Shown here: positions 40,739-49,095 of the stretch, piece by piece
Position numbering within the stretch: the stretch's first letter is position 1
Layout of the letters: each line of letters opens with the position of its first letter
DNA from: SIG440 sp045120135
Lineage (GTDB): Bacteria > Bacillota > Clostridia > Monoglobales > Monoglobaceae
Assembly: GCA_045120135.1 (NCBI GenBank)
Contig: JBGVEN010000012.1
Span: forward strand, 6,068 to 70,067
DNA length: 64,000 nt
Direction of reading: 5' to 3'
The notes under the pieces: generated by a model
The model's input: only the letters and a program-made list of their open reading frames with translations
What the model was told of the DNA's origin: nothing
Databases searched by the model: none
Program-made: the position numbers and the translations under genes

Positions 40739-42397
40739 ATGAAAGATAAAAACACACTCAAATGGCTGTATAAAAGCTCAAAGGACCAGCTACCATCGGT
40801 GCTTTTGCTCACCGTAATGCGAAGCGTCACAACAATCTTAGGCGTGACCTTTGCGCTTACCTCGCAGGTGGTTATTGATGCGGCGGTTGCTCATAATATG
40901 CACGGACTTAAAATGGCATCAATTAAGCTTCTTTTGATTATTGCGGCGCAAATTCTGATACGCCTTTTCGGGCAGAGCCTTGAGATGGTTACAACCGCAA
41001 GGCTTCAAATGAGTCTGCGTGGTAAAATGTTCTATTCAATTCTTAAAAAGGATTACAGCTGTGCAACCACATACCACAGCGGTGATTTGCTGACCAGACT
41101 TTCAAATGATACAAATATTATCGCAAGCGGAACTATTTCGCTTATCCCAAGTGTTTTGGCAATGCTGACGGGTCTTGTATATGCGCTGTATTCACTGACG
41201 GTTTTGGATAGAAATTTTGCGTTTATATTCTTTGCGGGCGGAATAGTTCTGCTTGCGGTTATCAGCGCATTCAGAGGCGTGATGAAAAAGCTACACAAGC
41301 GTGTTCAGGAGACCGAGGGAAAGGTTCGTTCGTTTTTGCAGGAGTCTCTGGGCAGCTTGATTATGGTCAAGGTGTTTGGTATTGAGGAAGCTGTTTCAAA
41401 AACAGCGCAGGAGCTTCAGGACGAGAATTACAAAGCACAACTCAAGCGGAGAAATCTTACGATTTTCGCGTCCAGCAGTCTGGGATTTATTTTCAGCATC
41501 GGCTCACTTTATGCGCTTGTATACAGCTCGTTCAGGCTGTATTACGGAACGATAACCTTTGGTGCACTCACTGCAATTTTGCAGCTGGTTAATCAGATTC
41601 AATCGCCTTTTGCGGGACTTTCGGGGGTAGTTCCTCGGTACTTTTCAATTTTAGCATCTGCAGAGAGAATAATTGAAATTGAAAGTCTGCCCGACGAAAG
41701 GGAGGACAGCCGCAGATTAGATGCCCAAAAGGACTACGAAAAGCTGGAGCTTATCGGCTTTGAGAATGTAAGCTTCGGGTATGGCAGAGACGAGATTTTA
41801 GACAGCGCAAGCCTTTCGATAGACAAGGGTGATTTTGCAGTTATAGGCGGTATATCGGGTATAGGCAAGAGCACTCTGCTTAAGCTTTTGCTCGGTGTTA
41901 TCTCACCGCAAGGCGGTGATATATATTTAAAGATTAACGGAGAAAGATTACCTGTCGGCAAACATTCAAGACCTATATTCTCTTATGTTCCGCAGGGAAA
42001 TCTGCTGCTTTCGGGAACAATCCGTGAGGCGGTGAGTATGGTGTGTCCCGATGCGACCGATGAGAAGATTATGCAGGCGGCGGAAATCAGCTGTGCAGCG
42101 GACTTTATCCGTCAGCTTCCGGATGGGCTTGATACCTATGTGGGCGAAAAGGGAATGGGCCTTTCCGAGGGTCAGGTTCAGCGGCTTGCGGTTACCCGTG
42201 CGATTTTATCGGATGCACCGATTATTCTCCTTGACGAGGCGACCTCGGCGTTGGACGAAGCAACAGAGGCAAAGTTATTGCAGAATATTAAGGCGATGGC
42301 AAACAAGACCTGCATCATTATCTCACACAAGCGTGCGGCGTTTGATGTGTGCAACAAAAAGATATTTATAGAGGATAAAAAGATTAGAGTTGAGTAG
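40739..42397 (+). CDS. ABC exporter, fused permease and ATPase
   Basis: A 552-residue half-transporter: about six membrane spans in the first 300 residues, then the nucleotide-binding domain with Walker A GGISGIGKSTLLKLLLG, signature LSEGQVQRLAVTRA and Walker B IILLDEATSALDE plus the switch His (ISHKRAA). It would act as a homodimer or with a partner not seen here. The substrate is unknown; drug, lipid and peptide exporters share this layout. It follows nif3 by 17 bases. Repeat copy B starts at its stop codon. Confidence 0.9.
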   Translation: MKDKNTLKWLYKSSKDQLPSVLLLTVMRSVTTILGVTFALTSQVVIDAAVAHNMHGLKMASIKLLLIIAAQILIRLFGQSLEMVTTARLQMSLRGKMFYSILKKDYSCATTYHSGDLLTRLSNDTNIIASGTISLIPSVLAMLTGLVYALYSLTVLDRNFAFIFFAGGIVLLAVISAFRGVMKKLHKRVQETEGKVRSFLQESLGSLIMVKVFGIEEAVSKTAQELQDENYKAQLKRRNLTIFASSSLGFIFSIGSLYALVYSSFRLYYGTITFGALTAILQLVNQIQSPFAGLSGVVPRYFSILASAERIIEIESLPDEREDSRRLDAQKDYEKLELIGFENVSFGYGRDEILDSASLSIDKGDFAVIGGISGIGKSTLLKLLLGVISPQGGDIYLKINGERLPVGKHSRPIFSYVPQGNLLLSGTIREAVSMVCPDATDEKIMQAAEISCAADFIRQLPDGLDTYVGEKGMGLSEGQVQRLAVTRAILSDAPIILLDEATSALDEATEAKLLQNIKAMANKTCIIISHKRAAFDVCNKKIFIEDKKIRVE

Positions 42398-42551
42398 AGG
42401 GGATGTAAAAATAGTCCAGACCGCAAAATGGTTTTGCATTTTGCTATAAATAAACTTCGCCGCTCGCTGTACAGCCAGTACAGCTTCGGGTAACCCAAAG
42501 CGTATGCTTTGGCTCAGTTTATTCATTCTGAATTAATTTTTCCTATCCCCT
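42398..42551 (-). repeat. Structured repeat element, copy B (between the ABC gene and murC)
   Basis: Ends AGGGGATGTAAAAATAGTCCAGA and, from the other end, AGGGGATAGGAAAAATTAATTCAGAA are inverted. The minus strand aligns with copy A along its length: AACTGAGCCAAAG, CTTTGGGTTA(C/T)CCGAAG, a GCTGTACTGGCTGTACAGC hairpin where copy A has GGCGTACTGGTGTACGCC, and GCGGTCTGGACTATTTT at the far end. All three stems keep their pairing although the sequences differ. Confidence 0.75.
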
Positions 42552-42559
42552 CCTGAAAA

Positions 42560-42602
42560 AAGTATAAAGGGGCTGTGACAAATTGTCACAGCCCCTTTGG
42601 CG
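42560..42602. terminator. Bidirectional terminator between the ABC gene and murC
   Basis: AAAGGGGCTGTGACA and TGTCACAGCCCCTTT form a 15-bp stem with a 3-base loop. Confidence 0.9.
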
Positions 42603-42609
42603 TTTGATG

Positions 42610-43983
42610 TTATTTTGTTAATTCGTAACCAACTTTAAATATATCGCCGGCGCCCATGGTTATCACCATATCACCGGGTTTGGCGTTTTGAGCAACATAT
42701 TTTGGGATTGCACTTAAATCGTTTATATATACCGAGTCGGGGATAAGCGATGCAAGGTCGCAGGAGTGAACCGTTCCGTCGTACTTTTCACGGGCGGGGT
42801 AGACATCCGCAACAATTGTGCGGTCGGCAATGGCAAGAGCTTCGGCAAATTCGCCGAGGAACGCTTTTGTTCGTGAATATGTGTGGGGTTGGAATATGCA
42901 CCAAACATTGCCGTTTGCAATTGATTTTGCTGTTTCGAGAGTGCTTTTGATTTCGGTGGGGTGGTGGGCGTAATCGTCGATTACGGTAAAGCCGTGTGCC
43001 TCGCCAAGAGTTTCAAAACGGCGTTTTGTTCCGCCAAATGCCTCTAAGCCACGCTTTGCTGTTTCGGCATCAATGCCCAAAGTTCTTGCCGCCGCATATG
43101 CACCAAGTGCGTTGAGTACGTTGTGGTCACCGTGGACCGAAAGCTCAAGCTTAATTGCAAATTCTCCGTGCTCAAAAACGTCAACTTCGGTCTTGCCTGA
43201 GGCGTTAAAGTGTGCGTTTTCTGCAAAAAAATCGTTATTTCTACTAATTAAGCCATATTTTACAACTTTTTTTTCGATATTTTGCACAACGGTCATAGTG
43301 TTTTTATCGTCAGAACATACAATAATGCATCCATCAGGTGAATTTAGTCTTGCAAAACGCTCAAAAGCTGATATAATATGAGATATACCGGAGAAATAAT
43401 CCAAATGGTCCTCTTCAACGTTTGTGATTACCGAAATATAGGGGTTGAAGTGAAGAAAACTTTCAACATATTCGCAGGCTTCAAAGACGAGATAATCTTT
43501 TGCTCCGATTTTGTAATTTCCCCCGATTTGTGAAAGCTCACCGCCTACCAGAATGGTGGGGTCGAGATTTGCTTCAAGCAGAACGAGCGACAACATTGAT
43601 GTTGTGGTCGTTTTTCCGTGCGTTCCGGCAATTGCAACCGGATACTTGTAAAGCTTCATCAGCTCGCCAAGCAGTTCGGCACGCTCCATCACCGGTATAC
43701 CAAGAGACCTTGCCTTGACAAGCTCGGGGTTATCCTTAGGGATTGCCGCAGTATAGCAAACCAGGTCAGGGTCGCAAACCGCATCGGCATTATGTCCGAT
43801 GCAAACTTCGATACCTGCAGCTTTAAGCCCTTGGACAATCCGTGTTTCTGTACGATCCGAGCCGCTGACACGGTAACCGAAGAATTTCAGCATATGTGCC
43901 AAAGCACTCATACTTATTCCACCGATTCCTATCATATGTATATATCCATTTGTGGGAATTCCGGCAAGTTTGTTTTCTTTCAA
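42610..43983 (-). CDS. murC: UDP-N-acetylmuramate--L-alanine ligase
   Basis: A 457-residue Mur ligase that adds L-Ala to UDP-MurNAc with ATP. HMIGIGGISMSALAHML starts the UDP-binding domain; AIAGTHGKTTTTSML is the ATP loop; EADHL-like VEEDHLDYF and the C-terminal DDYAHHPTEI and FQPHTYSRTKAFL complete the set. Single gene; start preceded by GGAGTG. Convergent with the ABC exporter. Confidence 0.96.
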   Translation of the reverse strand: MKENKLAGIPTNGYIHMIGIGGISMSALAHMLKFFGYRVSGSDRTETRIVQGLKAAGIEVCIGHNADAVCDPDLVCYTAAIPKDNPELVKARSLGIPVMERAELLGELMKLYKYPVAIAGTHGKTTTTSMLSLVLLEANLDPTILVGGELSQIGGNYKIGAKDYLVFEACEYVESFLHFNPYISVITNVEEDHLDYFSGISHIISAFERFARLNSPDGCIIVCSDDKNTMTVVQNIEKKVVKYGLISRNNDFFAENAHFNASGKTEVDVFEHGEFAIKLELSVHGDHNVLNALGAYAAARTLGIDAETAKRGLEAFGGTKRRFETLGEAHGFTVIDDYAHHPTEIKSTLETAKSIANGNVWCIFQPHTYSRTKAFLGEFAEALAIADRTIVADVYPAREKYDGTVHSCDLASLIPDSVYINDLSAIPKYVAQNAKPGDMVITMGAGDIFKVGYELTK

Positions 43984-44182
43984 TGTGTTTCACTCCTTGG
44001 AATAATTTCATCTATGTCGGTGCATTTCTGCAATCTATCTAAGTATATTGTACTACATATTGGGAAAATTATCAATATTGGTATTATATTATTTTTAAAA
44101 ACTTTTTATGCAAAATTATTAATTATATATACATATAATAATTAAGCCGGCGAAATTTCCGGCAGAAGGCGGTGCAACACTT

Positions 44183-44455
44183 ATGCAAATCACTGATATC
44201 AAAGTGAGAAAAATCAACGCAGAGGGCAGAATGAAGGCTGTTGTTTCAGTTACCTTCGACGATTGCTTTGTTGTTCATGACATCAAGGTTATCGAAGGTC
44301 AGGAAAAACTCTTTATAGCTATGCCCAGCAGAAAAACTCCTGATGGCGAATTCAAGGATATAGCTCATCCCATCAATGTTGAGATGAGAGAGCAGCTTCA
44401 GGAAATGATTCTGGCGAAATACGAAGAGTCCCTTAACGAACTGGTTGAGGAATAA
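44183..44455 (+). CDS. spoVG: Septation regulator SpoVG
   Basis: A 90-residue nucleic-acid-binding regulator with MQITDIKVRKINAEGRMKAVVSVTFDDCFVVHDIKVIEG and MPSRKTPDGEFKDIAHPI, the full SpoVG signature. In B. subtilis it influences asymmetric septation and in other Gram-positives capsule and virulence. AAGGCGGTG lies about 9 bases before the ATG; a GCCGG/CCGGC hairpin precedes it. Confidence 0.95.
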   Translation: MQITDIKVRKINAEGRMKAVVSVTFDDCFVVHDIKVIEGQEKLFIAMPSRKTPDGEFKDIAHPINVEMREQLQEMILAKYEESLNELVEE

Positions 44456-44474
44456 TATAATTTGTATTTTATCT

Positions 44475-44513
44475 AAAAAACACATAACCACTTGGTTATG
44501 TGTTTTTTTAGTT
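44475..44513. terminator. Bidirectional terminator between spoVG and the XRE gene
   Basis: AAAAAACACATAACCA and TGGTTATGTGTTTTTT form a near-perfect long stem; the minus-strand gene's last codons overlap its end. Confidence 0.88.
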
Positions 44514-44726
44514 TCTTTGTGGATTGTCGGTAAGACCAAGGATATAGTCGGTTGACACCTTGTAAAAGCTTGAGAGAGTTGCAAGATGGTGTATAGGAAT
44601 TTGGTTTAAGCCGTTTTCATAACGTGAGTAAACCTGTTGTGTGGTATTGAGAATGTCGGCAACTTCTTTTTGCTTAAGGTCGTTATCTTCCCGCAATTCC
44701 CTTAGCCTTTCAGAACATAACTTCAT
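44508..44726 (-). CDS. XRE-family transcriptional regulator
   Basis: A 72-residue one-domain HTH protein: SERLRELREDNDLKQKEVADIL with recognition helix TTQQVYSRYENG and a VSTDYILGLTDNP end. GGGTGA lies ~7 bases before ATG 44726 on the minus strand. It is divergent from the small gene at 44833, and the intergenic region has two sets of matching palindromes, suggesting autoregulation. Homologous to the regulator at 4284-4478. Confidence 0.88.
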   Translation of the reverse strand: MKLCSERLRELREDNDLKQKEVADILNTTQQVYSRYENGLNQIPIHHLATLSSFYKVSTDYILGLTDNPQRN

Positions 44727-44752
44727 TTTTATCACCCAACAGAAGTTTACCA

Positions 44753-44799
44753 TACACCTAAAATGGTGTGTTGACTATACGCCACATCTGGTGTATAAT
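44753..44799 (+). promoter_or_regulatory. Promoter and operator palindromes of the divergent XRE pair
   Basis: TTGACT (44771) and TATAAT (44794) are 17 bases apart. A perfect inverted repeat TATAC-CCA...TGG-GTATA (44776-44797) fills the spacer and -10 box, and a second one, ACACC...GGTGT, lies at about 44754-44768. A bound repressor would block the plus-strand promoter directly. Confidence 0.7.
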
Positions 44800-44832
44800 G
44801 ATGTTATTGGCAAAAATGAAAAGAGGTATACT

Positions 44833-45066
44833 ATGAACATTAAAACAGAACTGATAAAAAGCTGTATTGCGGAGATGGTATGTGGCAGGATAACGGATTT
44901 TGAGATTGATGAGAGCAAGGTTGCGGATTCAAAGGCTACTGAGGTGCTTGCGGAAATACAGGAGATTTTGAAAAGCGGCGAAGAGGATGATTTTTTGATT
45001 GTTGATGCAATTGTTGACATTTTTATAAAACACAATCTTGACTTTGGCGGGTGTCACGATTTTTAA
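44833..45066 (+). CDS. Small hypothetical protein under the XRE switch
   Basis: A 77-residue acidic, soluble protein that I do not recognise: MNIKTELIKSCIAEMVCGRI, a helical middle (EVLAEIQEILKSGEEDD) and VDIFIKHNLDFGGCHDF. The ATG at 44833 has AGAGG 8 bases upstream, and the longer frame upstream is overlapped by the divergent regulator. Single gene; a terminator (AAAGCGGTGGATG/CATCCACCGCTTT, 45076-45105) follows. Confidence 0.65.
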   Translation: MNIKTELIKSCIAEMVCGRITDFEIDESKVADSKATEVLAEIQEILKSGEEDDFLIVDAIVDIFIKHNLDFGGCHDF

Positions 45067-45073
45067 AAGTTAC

Positions 45074-45112
45074 AGAAAAAGCGGTGGATGCTATGTGCAT
45101 CCACCGCTTTGG
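45074..45112. terminator. Bidirectional terminator before the fba stop
   Basis: AAAGCGGTGGATGC and GCATCCACCGCTTT form a 14-bp stem with a short loop; T runs follow on the plus strand and A residues precede it. Confidence 0.85.
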
Positions 45113-45129
45113 TGTTTTTAAATGAAAGT

Positions 45130-45993
45130 TTACGCTTTGCCGATTGAACCGAAGAGCTCCATCTTACCCTTAACTGTTTCCTTAATAGCTTCAACACCGG
45201 GTGCAAGAATCTTTCTGGGGTCAAAGCCTTTACCTTCAAGGTCTTTGCCGTCTTCGATATACTTTCTTGTAGCAGCAGCAAATGCAAGCTGACATTCTGT
45301 GTTAACATTGATTTTGCTAACACCAAGAGAGATTGCCTTTTTAATCATATCCTCGGGGATACCTGTGCCGCCGTGGAGAACGAGGGGCATCGGGTCTGTT
45401 GCTTCGCTGATAGCAGCGAGTGCGTCAAAGTCAAGACCCTTCCAGTTTGCGGGGTACTTACCGTGGATGTTGCCGATGCCTGCAGCGAGGATATCAACGC
45501 CGAGGTCTGCAATCATCTTACATTCAGCGGGGTCTGCAACTTCGCCGCCGCCGATAACACCGTCTTCTTCACCGCCGATTGCGCCAACCTCAGCTTCCAG
45601 AGATACGCCTTTGGAATGTGCAAGGTTAACCAGCTCGGTTGTTTTTGCAATGTTTTCGTCGATGGGGTAGTGTGAACCGTCGAACATAATTGATGAGAAG
45701 CCTGCTTCCATAGCAGCCATTGCACCGTCGTATGTGCCGTGGTCAAGATGGATTGCAACGGGAACGGTAATGTTCAGGTATTCAAGCATACCGTTAACCA
45801 TACCAACGATAGCCTTGTAACCTCCCATATATTTGCCGGCACCTTCAGAAACACCGAGGATTACGGGTGATTTACATTCCTCAGCGGTGAGGAGAATTGC
45901 CTTTGTCCATTCAAGGTTGTTGATGTTGAACTGACCAACTGCATATTTTCCGGCTTTTGCTTTTTGAAGCATTTCAGTAACTGATACTAACAT
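45130..45993 (-). CDS. fba: Class II fructose-bisphosphate aldolase
   Basis: A 287-residue zinc aldolase of glycolysis. YAVGQFNINNLEW, PVAIHLDHGTYDGAMAAMEAGFSSIMFDGSHYP with zinc-ligand histidines, EAEVGAIGGEEDG and LVLHGGTGIPEDMIKKAI, then INVNTE. It works beside the pyrophosphate-dependent phosphofructokinase elsewhere in the window. GGAGG lies about 9 bases before the ATG on the minus strand. Confidence 0.96.
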   Translation of the reverse strand: MLVSVTEMLQKAKAGKYAVGQFNINNLEWTKAILLTAEECKSPVILGVSEGAGKYMGGYKAIVGMVNGMLEYLNITVPVAIHLDHGTYDGAMAAMEAGFSSIMFDGSHYPIDENIAKTTELVNLAHSKGVSLEAEVGAIGGEEDGVIGGGEVADPAECKMIADLGVDILAAGIGNIHGKYPANWKGLDFDALAAISEATDPMPLVLHGGTGIPEDMIKKAISLGVSKINVNTECQLAFAAATRKYIEDGKDLEGKGFDPRKILAPGVEAIKETVKGKMELFGSIGKA

Positions 45994-46072
45994 TTTATGT
46001 TTCCTCCTTTGAGATTTTTAAATGTTCAAAATTAATTCAGGTACTCAAAACGGCACCTGTTCATACATTAAT

Positions 46073-46101
46073 ATAATAACACCTGAGGAAAGTTATGTCA
46101 A
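46073..46101 (-). promoter_or_regulatory. Promoter of fba
   Basis: Minus strand TTGACA and TATTAT with a 17-base spacer, about 80 bases before the start codon. Confidence 0.72.
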
Positions 46102-46151
46102 TAAAAACCTTTGATAGTTTTTGGAGTTTTTATAGAAAAATTAGGTGTTTG

Positions 46152-46180
46152 TTGATTTTTTTATTTTAATGTGATAAAAT
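46152..46180 (+). promoter_or_regulatory. Promoter of the LtaS-like gene
   Basis: TTGATT and TAAAAT with a 17-base spacer, about 30 bases before the start. Confidence 0.65.
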
Positions 46181-46209
46181 ACATATTAACTATATAAGAA
46201 GGTGATGTT

Positions 46210-48063
46210 TTGAAACAAAAATTCAGAGCTTTTTTAAAATTTGTAAATGAATATTACTTCCTCGTTTTTGCGGCGGCGGCACTTCTCCTTCCAGACCTTT
46301 TGCTTAGGGCGCTGGTATGGCCTAACCGCCCTTTTGTGGAGCTTTATGTGGGGCCGGTTTCGTGGCTTTTTTCGGCTAGCTGGGTGTTTCTTATTCTTTT
46401 TGTTTGTACCATTGTTCTGCCGAAAAAATGGGGACGGCTTTTGTATATTGTAACCAATGCGTTCTTTATTATTCTGGCGTTTTGTCAGTATGTGTACTGC
46501 AGAATATTTGACCAGTTCTTCTGGCTTAAGAGTATTGCTCTTGCAGGCGAGGGGGCGGACTACCTTGATTATGCGCTGGACTACATAGACCTGCCGCTGA
46601 TTGCCTGCACGCTTGCAGCGGTTGGGGCTTTGGTCTTAGCCGCAACCAGATGGAGGAAGCCGCCACTTAAATCTAAGGCGTGGTGTCTGATTGCTCTTGT
46701 TCCTGTTATCGCACTAGGCGGACTTAATGTGGTTATGCAGCCCGAGGTTTTCGGAGATTCCGAGGACGACTGGGATTCGTGGCGTAAGCCCCGTGTTGTT
46801 TACAAGCAGTTTACCGATGTGAATAAAAGCTTTGATGTTTCGGGACTTTATCAGTTTACCTTGCGTGATTTGGCAAGGACGGTATTCCCTGTAAGCAAGT
46901 ATTCCAAAGCGGATTTCAGAAAAGTTGAGGACTACTTTGCACAAAATGCTGCATCTGAAAATGAGTATACTGGTGCACTAAAGCGTAAAAATGTTATTGC
47001 GGTGATGCTTGAGGGAATTGACACGTGGATGATTGATAAGAAGTACACGCCGACAATGTGTTATATGATGGAAAACGGACTCAACTTCACCAATTACCAC
47101 GCACCTACATTCGGCACGGGTCACACATTCAATTCGGAATTTGCGTTCAACACCGGGTATTTTAATCCCATTACGGCGGTAAGTGCCACCAACTTCAGTG
47201 CAAACCGTTACCGGTATTCACTTGCAAATGTTCTGCGTGACGCTGGATATTCCGCAAATTCGTTTCATTATAATGACCCCGAATTCTATAACCGTGGAAT
47301 TATGCATAACAGTCTTGGCTTTGAAAAGTATAACGCATTTCCCGATTTTGGGATGCCCGAGACGGTGTCGCAGGCGGACAGTAACATTTTGTCCAATGAC
47401 GGAATTTATCAGAAGATGATTGAATCACAGCCGTTCTACGATTTCATAATCACCTATTCGGGGCACGTGCCGTATACCTTTGACGATGCAAAGCTGAGTG
47501 TGGCAAAACAAAATCATCCCGATTTGATTGACCCGAGTATGAATAAGGAAAAAAACAACTGTCTTATCCTTGCGGCAGACACCGACGATTTCTTCCGCCA
47601 GCTGCTTACAAAGCTTGAAGCGGACGGAATTCTTGAAAATACTGTAATTGTGGCATATACCGACCATTATGCTTACGGATTTTCAGATCAGAAGCTTTTG
47701 GAGGAATACAAAGCCGGTGAAAATATTTACCGTGTTCCGGCATTTATATACTCCCCCGGACTTAAGGCGCAGAAAGTTGATAAGCCTATGATGACGGTTG
47801 ATTTTCTGCCGACACTAATAAATCTTTTGGGTGTGGATTGTGCTGACTATTTTATAGGAAACGATATTTTAAACCCTGAAAATGATGGCTTTGTATATTT
47901 TGGGAACAAGGCATGGATGGACGGTGAAATGTACTATGTTCCGTCTGACGAAGAACCGCCGGCGGAGCAAAAAGAGCATATCCGCACCGGCAATGCCCGT
48001 GTGGCAGAGGCTTGCGAAATAAACGATATTGTGATAAAGGGCGACTATTTTGCACGAAAATAG
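46210..48063 (+). CDS. LTA synthase-like (sulfatase-fold) membrane enzyme
   Basis: A 617-residue protein with about five N-terminal membrane spans (to residue 175) and a large extracytoplasmic alkaline-phosphatase-fold domain. KNVIAVMLEGIDTWMID supplies the first metal-site acid; FGTGHTFNSEFAFNTGY holds the likely nucleophile Thr306; FHYNDPEFYNRGIMH and YTDHYAYGFSD complete the metal site. LtaS adds glycerol phosphate from phosphatidylglycerol to lipoteichoic acid; a phosphoglycerol transferase for another glycan is possible. TTG start with GAAGGTGATG upstream. Not followed by related genes. Confidence 0.88.
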   Translation: MKQKFRAFLKFVNEYYFLVFAAAALLLPDLLLRALVWPNRPFVELYVGPVSWLFSASWVFLILFVCTIVLPKKWGRLLYIVTNAFFIILAFCQYVYCRIFDQFFWLKSIALAGEGADYLDYALDYIDLPLIACTLAAVGALVLAATRWRKPPLKSKAWCLIALVPVIALGGLNVVMQPEVFGDSEDDWDSWRKPRVVYKQFTDVNKSFDVSGLYQFTLRDLARTVFPVSKYSKADFRKVEDYFAQNAASENEYTGALKRKNVIAVMLEGIDTWMIDKKYTPTMCYMMENGLNFTNYHAPTFGTGHTFNSEFAFNTGYFNPITAVSATNFSANRYRYSLANVLRDAGYSANSFHYNDPEFYNRGIMHNSLGFEKYNAFPDFGMPETVSQADSNILSNDGIYQKMIESQPFYDFIITYSGHVPYTFDDAKLSVAKQNHPDLIDPSMNKEKNNCLILAADTDDFFRQLLTKLEADGILENTVIVAYTDHYAYGFSDQKLLEEYKAGENIYRVPAFIYSPGLKAQKVDKPMMTVDFLPTLINLLGVDCADYFIGNDILNPENDGFVYFGNKAWMDGEMYYVPSDEEPPAEQKEHIRTGNARVAEACEINDIVIKGDYFARK

Positions 48064-48096
48064 ATAATAGTCACAGTTTTGTTACAAAAATTTAAC

Positions 48097-48125
48097 TTGT
48101 AAAGAGAATATATTTGTGGTAAAAT
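48097..48125 (+). promoter_or_regulatory. Promoter of ireB
   Basis: TTGTAA and TAAAAT with a 17-base spacer, about 55 bases before the start; a CCCG/CGGG mini-hairpin lies in the leader. Confidence 0.6.
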
Positions 48126-48179
48126 GTATTTAAGATAAAGATTCCAGTTCCCGAACCACGGGAGAACGGAGGTTAATTT

Positions 48180-48434
48180 ATGGATTACAATCTTTCAAAG
48201 ACCGTAAAATTCAGCGTGGAAAAGGAAAAACCGCTTTCGCCAAGAGAACTTATTCTGTCCGTTCACGCTGCGCTTAAAGAAAAGGGCTATAACCCAATAA
48301 GCCAGATTGTGGGTTACATTATGTCGGGCGACCCGTCATATATTACCGCTCACAACGGTGCAAGAACGCTTATTCAGAAGTTGGAAACCGATGAAATACT
48401 GGAAGAACTTGTTAAGTTCTATGTTGCGGAATAA
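48180..48434 (+). CDS. ireB: IreB-family regulatory phosphoprotein (UPF0297)
   Basis: An 84-residue protein with ALKEKGYNPISQIVGYIMSGDPSYITAHNGAR, the UPF0297 core. In Enterococcus faecalis IreB is phosphorylated by the PASTA kinase IreK at N-terminal threonines and affects cephalosporin resistance; here the candidate is the Thr in LSKTVKF. The usual neighbours ruvX (yrrK) and the DUF1292 gene are missing. CGGAGG lies 9 bases before the ATG. Confidence 0.92.
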   Translation: MDYNLSKTVKFSVEKEKPLSPRELILSVHAALKEKGYNPISQIVGYIMSGDPSYITAHNGARTLIQKLETDEILEELVKFYVAE

Positions 48435-48442
48435 TATTCACA

Positions 48443-48484
48443 AATCCTAAGGCATCTGCATTTTGCAGGTGCCTTAATTTTTTT
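48443..48484 (+). terminator. Terminator of ireB
   Basis: AAGGCATCTGCA and TGCAGGTGCCTT pair, followed by AATTTTTTT. Confidence 0.85.
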
Positions 48485-48529
48485 GTCGAATAATGTATAT
48501 CGAAAATATAGAAAATTTTGTAAAAAATA

Positions 48530-48558
48530 TTGACAAAATATGTAAAATGAAGTATTAT
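48530..48558 (+). promoter_or_regulatory. Promoter of the tandem AbrB gene
   Basis: Perfect TTGACA and TATTAT separated by 17 bases, with about 70 bases of AT-rich leader. Confidence 0.75.
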
Positions 48559-48631
48559 TAAGTTACAAAAGTTGTTATAACAGCCCAAAACAAAAAATGT
48601 TGGTATAAATAAAAGAAAGGAAGGGATTTTT

Positions 48632-49039
48632 GTGAAATCTACCGGTATTTTAAGACCTGTTGACAATCTGGACAGAATTGTAATTCCAAAGGAATTGTGC
48701 AACACGCTTGGTATTGAGCCAAAGACGCCTATGGAAATATTTGTTAAGGAGTCAAAGATTGTGCTGAAGAAGCATATTTTTGATCAGGGAACCATAAAGG
48801 GCAGTACAGGGATTGTACGCAAAGTAGACGGTCTTGACAGAATTGTTATTCCAAAGGAAATCTGCAAGGCGCTGGAGATTAAGCCTAAGACTAAACTGGA
48901 AATTTTTGTTGAGGATGAAATGATAATTCTCAGCAAATGTGAGACCGGCTGTATCTTCTGCGGTGCGGAGAATGGCTTGGTTGAATACAAGGCAAAGGCA
49001 ATTTGTGAGGCTTGTCTGAATGAGATTAAAGGCTTATAG
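48632..49039 (+). CDS. Tandem AbrB-domain regulator with C-terminal zinc ribbon
   Basis: A 135-residue DNA-binding protein in which the ~45-residue AbrB swapped-hairpin domain occurs twice: KSTGILRPVDNLDRIVIPKE and KGSTGIVRKVDGLDRIVIPKE, each followed by an EIFV strand. The usual Clostridial relative has one such domain followed by a zinc ribbon (here CIFCG...CEAC). AbrB proteins act as homodimers, so a fused dimer is possible. GTG start with AAAGGAAGG upstream. Targets unknown. Confidence 0.88.
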   Translation: MKSTGILRPVDNLDRIVIPKELCNTLGIEPKTPMEIFVKESKIVLKKHIFDQGTIKGSTGIVRKVDGLDRIVIPKEICKALEIKPKTKLEIFVEDEMIILSKCETGCIFCGAENGLVEYKAKAICEACLNEIKGL

Positions 49040-49040
49040 T

Positions 49041-49095
49041 AGCGAAGAGGGATTGTTTAAAGAGCAAAGCTTTTTAAACAATCCCTCTTTTATTC
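49041..49095. terminator. Bidirectional terminator after the AbrB gene
   Basis: AGAGGGATTGTTTAAA and TTTAAACAATCCCTCT form a very long stem; the 3' arm enters the end of the minus-strand AraC gene. Confidence 0.88.
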
